Shown: positions 26,869 through 37,336, counted from the first letter of the stretch. The stretch: 64,000 nucleotides of DNA from Lachnospiraceae bacterium (GCA_022794035.1 JAAWDX010000003.1:124001-188000); one strand, 5' to 3'. The notes: generated from the sequence alone by a model not told the origin. Translations and numbers: made by a program.

Positions 26869-28188
26869 GTGCTGTTTGAATCAATAAAGAATGGAAAAGC
26901 GTCACTTTCGCTTATCGGTTTGGGATATGTTGGTATGCCTATTGCAGTTGCGTTTGCAAAAGTGGGTGTAAAAGTTGTAGGTTTTGATTTGAATCCAGCG
27001 AAAATCGAACTTTACAAATCTGGTATTGATCCGACAAATGAAGTCGGGGATGAAGCAATCAAGCAGACGACGGTTATGTTTACAGCAGATGAAAAGGATT
27101 TGCAAAAGGCAAAATTCCATATTGTTGCTGTACCTACGCCTGTAAATCTTGATCATACGCCTGATTTGACTCCTGTTATTGGTGCGAGTGAAATTGTGGG
27201 CAGAAATTTGACGAAAGGTTCTATTGTCGTGTTCGAATCCACAGTTTACCCTGGCGTTACTGAGGATGTTTGTCTACCTATTATTGAGCGTGAATCTGGA
27301 TTAAAGTGTGGTGTTGATTTCAAGATAGGTTATTCTCCTGAAAGAATTAATCCTGGTGACAAGGTTCATCGACTTGAAAATATAAAAAAGATTGTTTCCG
27401 GTTGTGATAAAAAAGCGCTCGAGGAAATCAAGGCTGTTTACGATCTGGTAATCAAGGCTGGTACACATCCTGTGTCCAATATTAAAACTGCTGAAGCAGT
27501 TAAGGTGGTTGAGAACAGTCAACGTGACATCAATATAGCGTTTATGAATGAGCTTGCAATGGTCTTTGATCGTATGGGTATTGATACAAACGAAGTTGTA
27601 GAAGGGATGAATACAAAGTGGAACGCACTTGGTTTCCGTCCGGGGCTTGTAGGTGGTCACTGTATTGGAGTTGATCCTTATTATTTTACTTATCAAGCGG
27701 AGAAACTTGGTTACCATAGCCAGATTATTCTCAATGGACGTATGGTCAATGACAGTATGGGAAAATTTGTTGCGGATGCGGCAATCAAGCAGATGATCAG
27801 GGTGGGCAAGGCTCCGATAAAAAGCAAGGTTGTTATTCTTGGACTAACCTTTAAAGAAAACTGTCCCGATACAAGAAATTCAAAAGTATCCGATGTGTAT
27901 AATAGTTTGATGGAATATGGAGTGCAGCCGATTGTTATCGATCCGTGGGCAAGTGCACATGATGCAAAACATGAGTATAATATTGAGCTTAGTCCGTTAG
28001 AGGCTGCCGTGGATGCGGACTGTTTAATTCTGGCAGTTGCGCATGATGAGTTCAGACAGCTTGGACTTGATAAGCTTGGTAAGATGTTTAAGGATATTCC
28101 TCAAGACGAGAAAGTGCTGATTGATGTAAAGGGTTTGTATTCTGTAATGGAACTTGAAGCAAGCGGTTTGACGTATTGGAGATTATAA
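26869..28188 (+). CDS. Nucleotide-sugar 6-dehydrogenase, TviB/WbpO type (UDP-GlcNAc or UDP-GalNAc)
   Basis: About 440 residues. I prefer the GTG at 26869, with GGGAGGA seven bases upstream, over the ATG at 26854 that lies inside that ribosome site. Motifs: GLGYVGMPIA, FESTVYPGVTEDV, ERINPGDK, GLVGGHCIGVDPYY with the catalytic Cys, and LGLTFKENCPDTRNSK, all matching the Vi-antigen TviB / WbpO group that oxidises UDP-GlcNAc or UDP-GalNAc. The second dehydrogenase of the locus, so the repeat unit probably has two different acidic amino sugars, or this provides the substrate amidated by the asparagine-synthase-like protein. Confidence 0.92.
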   Translation: MLFESIKNGKASLSLIGLGYVGMPIAVAFAKVGVKVVGFDLNPAKIELYKSGIDPTNEVGDEAIKQTTVMFTADEKDLQKAKFHIVAVPTPVNLDHTPDLTPVIGASEIVGRNLTKGSIVVFESTVYPGVTEDVCLPIIERESGLKCGVDFKIGYSPERINPGDKVHRLENIKKIVSGCDKKALEEIKAVYDLVIKAGTHPVSNIKTAEAVKVVENSQRDINIAFMNELAMVFDRMGIDTNEVVEGMNTKWNALGFRPGLVGGHCIGVDPYYFTYQAEKLGYHSQIILNGRMVNDSMGKFVADAAIKQMIRVGKAPIKSKVVILGLTFKENCPDTRNSKVSDVYNSLMEYGVQPIVIDPWASAHDAKHEYNIELSPLEAAVDADCLILAVAHDEFRQLGLDKLGKMFKDIPQDEKVLIDVKGLYSVMELEASGLTYWRL

Positions 28189-28206
28189 TAAAGGGTAGAT
28201 TCAGTA

Positions 28207-29310
28207 ATGCGGGTATTACATATTAATTGCAATTATTTAACAACAGAATTGCATCAAACGATGGTCAATCATTTAAATGATTTAGACGTGGAAAATGTTG
28301 TTTTTGCGCCCACATATGATATATCTTTATCTGTTGTGGAGCCAAATTCAAATGTAATTGTTAAAAAGTGCTTTAAAAAATGGGATCGTTTATTTTTTGA
28401 TTATAAACAAAGAAAGATTCGAAACGGTCTTTTGGATAGCGTGGATATAGAGTCGTTCGATTGTATTCATGCATATACTTTGTTTACAGATGGGAATTGT
28501 GCGATGCATATTTCACGTAAACTAGGAATTCCGTATGTTGTGGCCGTTAGAAACACGGATGTTAATACTTTTTTGAAATACATGCTTTATCTACGTCATA
28601 GAGGTGTAGAGATTTTGTTAAATGCCAAAGCGGTTTTTTTCCTTTCACCTGCTTATAAAAGAACTGTCCTTGAAAAATATGTTCCTAAAAAATACCAAGA
28701 TGAAATTGAAAAGAAAAGCCTGATTATGCCTAATGGGATTGATGATTTTTGGCATAATAATGTATACGATAGACTACAAAATGAGTTATGTAATAAAATA
28801 AATCTTGTTTATGTTGGGAAAATTGATAAAAATAAAAATATTGATACTACTCAAAGAGCGATGGAGCTTCTTTCGCTAAAAGGTTTTGAGGTTTCGTTAA
28901 CAGTTGTCGGAAAAGTTATGGATGATTCTGTATTAGAGAAAATATCGACGGATAAAAAGACGGTTATTTTGGCTCCAAAGCCTAAAGAAGAACTCATATC
29001 TGTGTATCGGGCAAATGATATTTTTGTAATGCCATCTCATACGGAAACCTTTGGATTGGTATATGTTGAAGCAATGACGCAAGGACTACCAGTTATATAT
29101 ACAAAGGGGCAAGGGTTTGATGGGCACTTTAAAGACGGACAAGTTGGTTTTAGCGTTGATGACAGAAAACCTCAGGACATTGCGGATGCCATTGAGAAAA
29201 TAGTTACAAATTATTCTGGAATTTCAAGGAATCTAATATCTGCTTCGCGCTCTTTTTGCTGGGATGAAATTTGCCGTAAGTATAAAACAATTTACGAAAA
29301 CCTTTTGTAA
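28207..29310 (+). CDS. Family 4 glycosyltransferase
   Basis: 367 residues, GT-B fold. The C-terminal half has VYVGKIDKNKNIDTT, and the retaining GT4 signature E-x7-E is seen in MPSHTETFGLVYVEAMTQGLPVI. Donor and acceptor unknown. AT content is visibly higher than in the wecBC genes before it. No membrane helix. It starts 19 bases after the dehydrogenase gene, so the operon continues. Confidence 0.9.
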   Translation: MRVLHINCNYLTTELHQTMVNHLNDLDVENVVFAPTYDISLSVVEPNSNVIVKKCFKKWDRLFFDYKQRKIRNGLLDSVDIESFDCIHAYTLFTDGNCAMHISRKLGIPYVVAVRNTDVNTFLKYMLYLRHRGVEILLNAKAVFFLSPAYKRTVLEKYVPKKYQDEIEKKSLIMPNGIDDFWHNNVYDRLQNELCNKINLVYVGKIDKNKNIDTTQRAMELLSLKGFEVSLTVVGKVMDDSVLEKISTDKKTVILAPKPKEELISVYRANDIFVMPSHTETFGLVYVEAMTQGLPVIYTKGQGFDGHFKDGQVGFSVDDRKPQDIADAIEKIVTNYSGISRNLISASRSFCWDEICRKYKTIYENLL

Positions 29311-29336
29311 ATCTGGACAAAGAAAGGAGTGTTCAA

Positions 29337-30488
29337 GTGAGAATATTAATCGTAAAAATGTCTCCTATTGAGGCGATAACTTCTTCGATGTTTAGGACAC
29401 TTGCCATTGCGCGCGGTTTGCATGAACAGGGTCATCAAATTGATTTTTTGACCGTTCCCGATACGAATACCAATGCAAAGGCGGAACCCAAACATTTTAT
29501 TCAAGACATAAATATAATTCGAACTAAACCAAATAATTTGTTTATAAATGCAAGTAAGACTATAAACCAAAATAAATCTAGCTTGAAAAAAATAGTGATC
29601 TCAGCTGCTCGTACGCTTTGGCATAAACTATGTATATATGATAACACAATTAATATAGCAAAATCGATTTCTCTTGATCTTTTGCCAACGAATAAATATG
29701 ATATTGTTATTTCTTCATCGGATCCTAAAACAGCACATATTGTTGTGAAAAGATTATTGAAACAAGGTTTGGAATGTGGAAAGTGGATTCAATATTGGGG
29801 TGACCCTCTTACTCTAGATATTACTCAAAAGAGTATATATCCTAAAATAATCCTTAAAGCCTGTGAGAGAGGCTTAATTGGAAAAGCAGATAAAATTGTT
29901 TATGTTTCTCCTTTTACTTTAGACGAGCAAAAAAAATTATTTCCCAAATACGCTAAAAGAATGTGTTTTTTACCTATTGCCTATATGGAAAAGAAAGAGT
30001 ATCCACAAACTTGTAATTCACAGTTTGTAGTTGGATACTATGGTGATTATAAAAGTAATGTAAGAAACATTGTACCATTTTATCAGGCATGCAGAGAATT
30101 AGGTGACTTAATACATGCTGATATAATTGGTGATACTGATTTGACATTGGAATCAGATGCAAATATAAATGTGTTGCCAAGGGGAATAAAAGATTCATAT
30201 GAAGAAAAGGCGGATCTGGTGGTTTGTATATTAAATTCTCGTGGTACTCAAATTCCAGGAAAAATATATCATGAAGCCGGAACTAATAAGGCTATTTTAG
30301 TTATCGTTGATGGCGAAAAACGAGATCAGATGTATGAATATTTGGAGTCATTTAGCCGTTTCATAGTATGCGACAATGATGTTGAGGCAATAAAAAATGC
30401 AATTTTGAAAGTTATTAAATGTAAGTCTAAGGTTCACCCCTTGGAAGAGTTGCATTATGTAAATATATCTATGAAATTAATAAGCTGA
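29337..30488 (+). CDS. Glycosyltransferase, GT-B-like
   Basis: 383 residues from a GTG with AAAGGAG eight bases upstream. N-terminal RILIVKMSPIE and LAIARGLHEQGHQ resemble GT4 starts; DIVISSSDPKTAH, WIQYWGDP and VVGYYGDY follow. The usual E-x7-E is replaced by HEAGTNKAILVI, so the donor site is atypical. Very AT-rich. Likely one of four sugar-adding enzymes after initiation. Confidence 0.8.
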   Translation: MRILIVKMSPIEAITSSMFRTLAIARGLHEQGHQIDFLTVPDTNTNAKAEPKHFIQDINIIRTKPNNLFINASKTINQNKSSLKKIVISAARTLWHKLCIYDNTINIAKSISLDLLPTNKYDIVISSSDPKTAHIVVKRLLKQGLECGKWIQYWGDPLTLDITQKSIYPKIILKACERGLIGKADKIVYVSPFTLDEQKKLFPKYAKRMCFLPIAYMEKKEYPQTCNSQFVVGYYGDYKSNVRNIVPFYQACRELGDLIHADIIGDTDLTLESDANINVLPRGIKDSYEEKADLVVCILNSRGTQIPGKIYHEAGTNKAILVIVDGEKRDQMYEYLESFSRFIVCDNDVEAIKNAILKVIKCKSKVHPLEELHYVNISMKLIS

Positions 30489-30618
30489 CTTGCTATATTT
30501 TGTTATGATATTTGTAGGGGCTTCTATGCAGAGCAGGTAGTCAAAAGTATCGTATATTGAGCTTATAGCTGAATAGGGAGCGCAATTGCATCAGCAGGCA
30601 AAGGAGGATGAAAGAAAT

Positions 30619-31998
30619 ATGCTATTAATTGTTTTTTATATAATTGTGGCAATCATTGCAACACTTATATTTTTAATCCACTTGAAAAATAGAGGTATAT
30701 CCATTAGCATCACATTTCATGCTCTTTTCTTGATATATTATTTTGTCATTCCTCCTTTGATGCTGCTATTATTGAATTACACAGATTGGCTTCATATGAA
30801 CATAATTAGGTTTAACTTTATTGCACATACAACAGAAAAACAGAGATATTTATCTTTATTATTAGCCATTATAGGTTATGTGATATTTATTTTTGTTTTT
30901 CGTACTAATATTTTTACAAAAAGAGCAAAAACAGAGTCTGCTGATGAGCAATTATATGAAACACAAGGGTTATATACTACTTTATATAAGGCGGGAAGAC
31001 TCTTTGCAATCATTGGTATAATCTGCTTTGGTGTTGTAATTTATGAATTGGGTGGGATTTCAGCTATGCTAGGTATTGCTGGCAATCTTCGCGGTTATAA
31101 TGTTGACAAATCTGAATATTTTTCTTCAATAGGAGCAATTTGCCTTTCAATGTCCGGTTTTATTTACAGCGCTGCGATTTGTTTGCTCTCTTGCTTGAAA
31201 AAGAAAAGGAATGTAACGATCTGGTTGGCGGTTGTCTTGATATTCTTGCTGCTGTATCTTTTGTATAATCAAGGGAGAGGCCCTATTGTTCTTTTTACAT
31301 TGTGTATTTTGTATGCATTTCTTAAAAGAAAAGATATTAAGGACTCAAGGATTATCTCTGTTTTTTTGATTATTGCAGTGTTCGTTTTTTTGAGTTCGGG
31401 GTCGTTGCGTACGATATTGCGCTCAGTATCGTCCGGTCAGACGACTGAGGTAACTCTGATTGAGAATATTGAATCGACATTGAATGACTTGTCTTATCCA
31501 TATGCAAATACGTTAAATGTTACGCATTTTATTGAAAAATATGGTTTTCGTTTCTTCAAAGATTACGTCTTGTGGGTTCCTGAACTTCTTCCAAGTCGCC
31601 TTTTTTCAGAAATAGGGATTCAATTACCCGAAATACAAACAATGACGAGCATTGTTTCTTATGAATACTCTAGAGGCGCGAAAAATTTGGGAGGGGTACC
31701 GGTTGACTTTCTCACTTCGGGTTTCTTTCAGGGAGGGATTTTGGGTCTGATCGGAAATAGTATAATTATACTGTGCTTGTTAAGAAAATTGGAAAGTATA
31801 GTTGAAGCTTTTCCAAAAGAGTGTTCTGCAATTAAATTCTGGATATGTGCTACAATTACATGGTCAGCTGTGATTAGTATGGATCCGTGCAAATTGCCAC
31901 TTGCTTATTTACATCTTTTTATCCTTATTTTTGTTATGAGGAAACAAGCCATTCGAATGAAGCGCTATAAGCCTACTCCTATGGTGGGAAAGCTATAA
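30619..31998 (+). CDS. Polysaccharide repeat-unit polymerase (Wzy-like)
   Basis: About 460 residues and 10-12 membrane helices with a large loop between about residues 275 and 355. This is the expected topology of O-antigen/capsule polymerases, which show little sequence conservation; QGRGPIVLFTL and a loop with arginines (SLRTILRS) fit. The ATG at 30619 has AAGGAGG 11 bases upstream; a TTG at 30586 with its own GGGAG is possible. It neighbours the flippase gene, supporting a Wzx/Wzy-dependent pathway. Confidence 0.85.
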   Translation: MLLIVFYIIVAIIATLIFLIHLKNRGISISITFHALFLIYYFVIPPLMLLLLNYTDWLHMNIIRFNFIAHTTEKQRYLSLLLAIIGYVIFIFVFRTNIFTKRAKTESADEQLYETQGLYTTLYKAGRLFAIIGIICFGVVIYELGGISAMLGIAGNLRGYNVDKSEYFSSIGAICLSMSGFIYSAAICLLSCLKKKRNVTIWLAVVLIFLLLYLLYNQGRGPIVLFTLCILYAFLKRKDIKDSRIISVFLIIAVFVFLSSGSLRTILRSVSSGQTTEVTLIENIESTLNDLSYPYANTLNVTHFIEKYGFRFFKDYVLWVPELLPSRLFSEIGIQLPEIQTMTSIVSYEYSRGAKNLGGVPVDFLTSGFFQGGILGLIGNSIIILCLLRKLESIVEAFPKECSAIKFWICATITWSAVISMDPCKLPLAYLHLFILIFVMRKQAIRMKRYKPTPMVGKL

Positions 31999-32063
31999 AG
32001 CGGAGCAGAAATTTAGTTCAAACAGGATATAATAATTGTATTGTATGGAGGAGGTGATTGGTA

Positions 32064-33356
32064 ATGGAGTGGATTAAAGAGAAAATAAAATATCTAAAGT
32101 CTGATATATCGCGTGTCTTAATAGCATCTGGAGTAAACAAAGGCATTAGCATGATATTAAGCATTGTCATTGTTCGGATTCTTTCGAAAGAAGATTACGG
32201 GCTGTTTTCTTTCGCATATAATAAAGTATCAATTATTATGGTATTTTCCGGCTTCGGAATTATCAGCGGTATCTTACAATTCTGTTCAGAATCAATCAGC
32301 AGTGAGAAAAAGAAAAGATACTATAAATTCGGCTTTCTCTTTGGATTGATCGCTAATAGTATCTTAAGTATCCTGCTGTTAGTTTATGCCATGGTCATTC
32401 CGATGGATATGAAGGGAGCCTCGGAATATGTGCTATATTTGGCTTGGCTGCCAATTATTGCGTTTTGCTATGAGTATGGAAACACAATTTTGCGTACTCA
32501 GGATCGCATGATTCAATATGCAAAGTCTACCAACATTAACTCTTTTTCATACGCTGCGGTATCTATTCTTCTAACGCTTTGTATTGGGGTATATGGGTAT
32601 GTTGTTGGATATTACGCAAGTTATGTTGTTGCTATTGGCTATATTATTTTTGTTCTATTGAGAAATAGAAATTTTGGCGCATGGAAGACCGAAAAGTTTC
32701 AGCAGAGTGAAATAAAACCACTCCTTAAATTTTCTATTATTTGTATGCTGACAAACAGTTTGTCCAATGTGCTGGGATATATTGATTTGGAGATGATTGG
32801 TCAGATTATTCCGAATGCAGAAGTGTTGGCTGCATATAAAATTGGTTCAGGGATTCCTTCTCATGCGACCTTTATTACCGCGGCAATTGTCACGGCAGTC
32901 TATCCTAATTTTGCTAAAAACCAAGGGAATTATCTTTGGCTAAAATCAAGTACCAAAAAACTGCTCTTGGGCTTGCTGACCATTAATGGCGTTGTCGCTG
33001 TTGTTTTGTTTTTAGGCGCTGAACTAATTATCCAAGCATTATATGGACCTGAGTATTTCGATGCTGTATCAATGCTTAGAATTTCATCCATAGGGTATTT
33101 ATTGTCAAGCGTTGTTCGCATTCCTTTTGGAACGCTTTTGTTATCAATGAGAAAAGTCAAGTTCAATCTGGTGGTTTGTGCAATCAGTGGCGTTTTAAAC
33201 GTCATATTAGATCTTTTGCTGATTCCTAAGTATCAAAGTATGGGAGCGGTGTTTACATCACTTATTGTCATTCTGGTATCTGGGGCGATGTCTTTTACCG
33301 GATTTGTTATGTATATGAAGTCAATAAAAAATAAAACTCTTAAGGAGGAAGTATAG
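32064..33356 (+). CDS. Polysaccharide flippase (Wzx, MATE/MVF superfamily)
   Basis: About 430 residues and 12 predicted helices. The N-terminal SRVLIASGVNKGISMILSI and VRILSKEDYGLFSFAYN pattern is typical of the PST/Wzx family (RFbX). It would flip undecaprenyl-linked repeat units to the outer face. GGAGGAGG nine bases before the ATG at 32064 decides this start over the in-frame TTG at 32058. It lies between the polymerase and LegB genes. Confidence 0.93.
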   Translation: MEWIKEKIKYLKSDISRVLIASGVNKGISMILSIVIVRILSKEDYGLFSFAYNKVSIIMVFSGFGIISGILQFCSESISSEKKKRYYKFGFLFGLIANSILSILLLVYAMVIPMDMKGASEYVLYLAWLPIIAFCYEYGNTILRTQDRMIQYAKSTNINSFSYAAVSILLTLCIGVYGYVVGYYASYVVAIGYIIFVLLRNRNFGAWKTEKFQQSEIKPLLKFSIICMLTNSLSNVLGYIDLEMIGQIIPNAEVLAAYKIGSGIPSHATFITAAIVTAVYPNFAKNQGNYLWLKSSTKKLLLGLLTINGVVAVVLFLGAELIIQALYGPEYFDAVSMLRISSIGYLLSSVVRIPFGTLLLSMRKVKFNLVVCAISGVLNVILDLLLIPKYQSMGAVFTSLIVILVSGAMSFTGFVMYMKSIKNKTLKEEV

Positions 33357-33359
33357 CGC

Positions 33360-34340
33360 ATGAAAAAGATCTTAGTTACAGGCGCAGATGGTTTTATTGG
33401 AAGCCATTTGACTGAGCAGTTGGTAAAAAGAGGATATCAAGTAAAGGCATTTGCTTATTATAACTCTTTTAATACATGGGGATGGTTAGATAGCCTTCCT
33501 AAAGAGATTATGGAGAATGTTGAAGTATTTACTGGCGACGTTCGTGATCCCAATGGGGTGCGAGAAGCGATGGTTGGTTGCCAAGCAGTATTCCATCTTG
33601 CTGCACTGATAGCCATTCCCTTTAGTTACCATTCTCCGGATGCATATGTGGATACAAATGTTAAAGGAACACTAAATGTTTTGCAGGCAGCAAGGCTTTT
33701 GGAGACAGAAAGAATACTGGTTACGTCAACATCTGAAGTATATGGTACAGCTCAATATGTCCCAATAGACGAAAAGCATCCATATCAAGGTCAATCACCA
33801 TATTCAGCTACAAAAATTGGCGCTGATCGTTTAGCGGAATCTTTTTATCGCAGTTTTGAATTACCAATAACTATTGTACGTCCTTTTAATACTTTTGGAC
33901 CAAGGCAGTCGGCTAGGGCTGTAATCCCCACGATTATTACACAACTGCTCGCAGGGAAGGAAGAAATTAAACTTGGATCCATCACTCCTACTCGCGATTT
34001 TAATTACGTGAAAGATACTGCGAATGGATTTATCGAAATTTATCGGTCAGATAAAACCATTGGTGAAGAAATCAACATTGCTACGCAAAAGGAAATTTCG
34101 ATAGAACAGCTGGGTAACGAGTTAATTCGTCAAATTAATCCAAAGGCGAGGATTATATGTGATGAGCAACGATTGCGTCCAGAGAAGAGTGAAGTGAATC
34201 GCCTGCTGGGTAGCAACGAGAAAATCAGAGCACTTACAGAGTGGTCGCCAAGGTATTCCTTTGAACAAGGATTAGCGGAGACGATAGCCTTTTTCAAAGA
34301 TAACTTAGATAAATACAAGGTCGATATTTATAATATTTAG
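33360..34340 (+). CDS. legB: NAD-dependent 4,6-dehydratase, LegB type
   Basis: 326 residues, extended SDR. GADGFIGSHL is the NAD motif; the segment YNSFNTWGWLD and the STSEVYGTAQYVP active-site region with YSATKIGAD (catalytic Tyr/Lys) and RPFNTFGPRQSARAVIPT are the LegB signature. It dehydrates NDP-GlcNAc to the 4-keto-6-deoxy sugar for LegC (36179). No NeuB/LegI synthase or CMP-transferase is present, so the product is probably a 4-amino hexose, not legionaminic acid. GGAGGAAG upstream; three bases separate it from the nucleotidyltransferase gene. Confidence 0.92.
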   Translation: MKKILVTGADGFIGSHLTEQLVKRGYQVKAFAYYNSFNTWGWLDSLPKEIMENVEVFTGDVRDPNGVREAMVGCQAVFHLAALIAIPFSYHSPDAYVDTNVKGTLNVLQAARLLETERILVTSTSEVYGTAQYVPIDEKHPYQGQSPYSATKIGADRLAESFYRSFELPITIVRPFNTFGPRQSARAVIPTIITQLLAGKEEIKLGSITPTRDFNYVKDTANGFIEIYRSDKTIGEEINIATQKEISIEQLGNELIRQINPKARIICDEQRLRPEKSEVNRLLGSNEKIRALTEWSPRYSFEQGLAETIAFFKDNLDKYKVDIYNI

Positions 34341-34352
34341 GAGATGAATACT

Positions 34353-35051
34353 ATGGAAAAAACAGCGGTTATACTCTCCGGAGGATTGGGAACTAGATTG
34401 AAGCCTTTTACTAATGCTATTCCAAAACCACTTTTACCGATAGGTGAAAAGGCTGTGTTAGAGATTCAGATTGAAAGATTAGTGAAACATGGCTTTACAC
34501 AAATAGTCTTGGCAACAAACTATAAAGCAGATTATATAGAGAATTTCTTCGGGGACGGTTCTCGTTATGGTGTAAAGCTTGTTGTTAGCAAGGAAGAGAA
34601 GCCCTTGGGCACTGCTGGACCAATTAAGCTAGTATCTGATTTATTAACTTCACCATTCCTTGTAATGAATGGTGACATCCTTACCACTATGGACTTCAAT
34701 AAAATGTATGATTACGCCTGTAGTAATGATTCTCTCTTAACCATCGGACTAAAAAAGATTATTATGCCTTATGCCTTTGGAAATATATTTTTTGAAGGGG
34801 ATCGTGTAACAGGCATACAGGAGAAACCCGACCTTATTACCTATGCAATGGCAGGAATTTATATGATGAAGCCGGGAATATTAGACTGTATTCCTGCAGA
34901 CACATATTTTGGTATCGATAAGCTGGTTCAGGGTATGTTAGAGCAGGATATACCTGTTCGTAAGTATGATATTGAAGAATATTGGCTGGATATAGGTCGT
35001 ATAGATGATTACGAAAAGGCGCAAGATGATTATGAGAAATTCAAAGAATGA
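34353..35051 (+). CDS. Sugar-1-phosphate nucleotidyltransferase
   Basis: About 232 residues. The nucleotide-binding signature GGLGTRLKPFTNAIPKPLLP is intact; MNGDILT holds the metal-binding Asp and EKP the sugar site, ending with YWLDIGRIDDYEKA as in GlcN-1-P or Man-1-P guanylyltransferase-like (PtmE, HddC) enzymes. AGGAG nine bases before 34353 favours this ATG over that at 34344. Beside legB it may make the activated sugar (possibly GDP-linked) that LegB uses; the nucleotide is not decided by sequence reading. Confidence 0.88.
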   Translation: MEKTAVILSGGLGTRLKPFTNAIPKPLLPIGEKAVLEIQIERLVKHGFTQIVLATNYKADYIENFFGDGSRYGVKLVVSKEEKPLGTAGPIKLVSDLLTSPFLVMNGDILTTMDFNKMYDYACSNDSLLTIGLKKIIMPYAFGNIFFEGDRVTGIQEKPDLITYAMAGIYMMKPGILDCIPADTYFGIDKLVQGMLEQDIPVRKYDIEEYWLDIGRIDDYEKAQDDYEKFKE

Positions 35052-36186
35052 GATTCATCGATACATGGGGGAAAGGCAAAATACACGTAATCCTAATATC
35101 GAATTGCTTAGAATTATTTCTATGCTGATGATTCTTATTTTGCACTACTTCAACCAAGGCAGAGCACTTTGGGATGTATCAGAAGGAAGTATTAATTATT
35201 ACTTAATATGGGTTGTCGAAGCAATCTGCTATTTTTCAGTAAACTGTTATATGTTAATCAGTGGTTATTTTCTTTGGAAGACAGAGTTCAAATTGAATAA
35301 ATTGATTTCTTTCTGGTTAACAGGAGCTTTTTATTCAGTTGTATTGTTTGTTATGTGTGTTGCGTTAAATATATATGAGTTTTCTGTTAAAGGCGTATTT
35401 ATGGCTATTTTTCACGTAGCTAGTAGGGCGAACTGGTATGTGAGCGTTTATTTTGCCTTGTATTGCTTGTTACCGTTGCTAAATTATGCAATACAGGCAA
35501 TGTCAAAAAAAGAGATGAAAGTGGTAACGGCTGCTGTTCTTATTCTTTTCTCGATCATTCCAACAGTACTGTTCTTTTGGGATGCATTCGGTGTAAGTAA
35601 TGGATATAGTTTACTTTGGTACGTGGCTCTATATTTGGTAGGAGCTTTGTTAAGCCGTTTTTATGCCGAGAGAATAAAAGCTATTAAAACATCTGTACTG
35701 ATCCTAGGAATGCTTACTGTTCTGTTATTGCCGATATTTAAGTTTGCAGTTAGGGCTATGTCTGATAGCATACCAGCTATATCAGGGTTTACAGATATAC
35801 TATATAAATATAACTCCATTCCTGTTGTCATTGCATCTGTATCAATGTTTTGTTTATTTGCCCGTATACAGATCTCTGGAGATAGAATTACCCGATTGAT
35901 AAATAGAATTGCTAAAACGACGCTGGGTGTATTTATTATTCATACTCACTTTGCGCTTAGGGATTCTTTATGGATAATGCTCGGTTCAAAGGATGTTATG
36001 AATTCTCAGTTGCTATGGTTGCATTTATCAGGATGCATAATTTTGGTTTTTGTAATATGTAGTTTTATTGATCTTGGCCGAGCAAAATTGTTCGACGTTT
36101 TAAAAGTTGAAAAGTTCGTTATCAAATTCAGTGAAAAAATCAACATGTTATTTGACAAGGAAAGGTTGGAAAAGAAGAATGACTAA
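35032..36186 (+). CDS. Acyltransferase family 3 membrane protein (O-acetyltransferase)
   Basis: About 384 residues and 10 membrane helices. The N-terminal NIELLRIISMLMILILHY motif is diagnostic for acyltransferase-3 proteins, with the catalytic His in ILHY. These add acetyl groups to polysaccharides at the membrane. Start is uncertain: ATG at 35005, 35032 or 35065 are in frame and none has a strong ribosome site; the gene overlaps the end of the nucleotidyltransferase. The stop overlaps the start of legC. Confidence 0.88.
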   Translation: MRNSKNEIHRYMGERQNTRNPNIELLRIISMLMILILHYFNQGRALWDVSEGSINYYLIWVVEAICYFSVNCYMLISGYFLWKTEFKLNKLISFWLTGAFYSVVLFVMCVALNIYEFSVKGVFMAIFHVASRANWYVSVYFALYCLLPLLNYAIQAMSKKEMKVVTAAVLILFSIIPTVLFFWDAFGVSNGYSLLWYVALYLVGALLSRFYAERIKAIKTSVLILGMLTVLLLPIFKFAVRAMSDSIPAISGFTDILYKYNSIPVVIASVSMFCLFARIQISGDRITRLINRIAKTTLGVFIIHTHFALRDSLWIMLGSKDVMNSQLLWLHLSGCIILVFVICSFIDLGRAKLFDVLKVEKFVIKFSEKINMLFDKERLEKKND

Positions 36187-37336
36187 TCGTTTTATCCCAT
36201 TATCGGTTCCGAATCTTAAAGGAAATGAAGTCGAATATGTTAAGCATGCTGTAGAAACAGAATGGGTATCTACAGCAGGAAGTTATGTTTCAGATTTTGA
36301 AAAGGCTGTGTCAGAATATGTGAAAACGCCTGGAGCTGTTGCGTGTCAAAGTGGTACAGCTGGGTTACATATTGCGCTAATGCTTTGTGGCGTTGAACGA
36401 AATGATATGGTCATTGTACCAACACTTACATTTATCGCTGCTGTTAACCCAGTAAGGTATATTGGGGCTGAGCCCATATTCATGGACTGCGACGACTCCT
36501 TGTGTATTGATCCTATAAAGTTGGAACAATTCTGTAAGGAAGAGTGTGAAATCAAGAATAATGTGTTATATCACAAAATAACAGGAAGCCGAATTCCAGC
36601 TATGGTTGTTGTTCATGTTTTTGGGAATATGGCAGATATGGAGAAGATTGTTGCTGTTGCTAAAAACTACCATATAAAAATTGTCGAGGACGCAACCGAA
36701 GCACTTGGAACCAAGTACACGGATGGTGCCTATTCAGGGCGTTTTGCTGGTACAATCGGCGATATGGGTGTATATTCATTTAACGGAAATAAGATTATTA
36801 CTACTGGTGGCGGTGGAATGATTGTATCCAATGATAGGAGTATGTTGGCTCACGCAAAGCATTTGACGACCCAAGCAAAAGCTGATGAATTGAATTTTAT
36901 TCATGATGAAATTGGATATAATTATAGATTGACTAATCTTCAAGCTGCTTTAGGGTTAGCTCAAATGGAGCAGCTGGAAACATTTATTGAAATAAAAATC
37001 AAAAACTACGAATGTTATCATTCGCAGATTTCCTCTATTCCTGGGCTCAGTATGCTTGGATTTAGAGAGAATACTCGTAGCAATCACTGGTTTTATTCGG
37101 TTTTCTGCGATCCAGTCTATCCCTTCGACAGAGATTCTCTGATCCATAGGCTTGGGGAGAAAAAAATACAGTGTCGACCAATTTGGGGGTTGATTCATCA
37201 ACAAAAGCCTTATGAAGGGAACATGAGTTTTGAAATTGATAAAGCATTATATTATAATAAACATATAGTTAATATTCCTTGTAGTACCAACCTTACAGAA
37301 CAGGATGTTCAATGTGTAATTGAGCAATTACGGTAG
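36179..37336 (+). CDS. legC: LegC-type sugar aminotransferase
   Basis: 385 residues from the ATG at 36179, which overlaps the acyltransferase stop by eight bases; the longer frame from 36107 lacks family-like sequence. IPLSVPNLKGNEVEYV and TEWVSTAGSYV are the LegC-family start. PLP motifs are VEDATEALGT and Lys205 in SFNGNKIITTGGGG. It would aminate the LegB product. It differs in subtype from the DegT enzyme at 21261. Cytoplasmic. Confidence 0.92.
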   Translation: MTNRFIPLSVPNLKGNEVEYVKHAVETEWVSTAGSYVSDFEKAVSEYVKTPGAVACQSGTAGLHIALMLCGVERNDMVIVPTLTFIAAVNPVRYIGAEPIFMDCDDSLCIDPIKLEQFCKEECEIKNNVLYHKITGSRIPAMVVVHVFGNMADMEKIVAVAKNYHIKIVEDATEALGTKYTDGAYSGRFAGTIGDMGVYSFNGNKIITTGGGGMIVSNDRSMLAHAKHLTTQAKADELNFIHDEIGYNYRLTNLQAALGLAQMEQLETFIEIKIKNYECYHSQISSIPGLSMLGFRENTRSNHWFYSVFCDPVYPFDRDSLIHRLGEKKIQCRPIWGLIHQQKPYEGNMSFEIDKALYYNKHIVNIPCSTNLTEQDVQCVIEQLR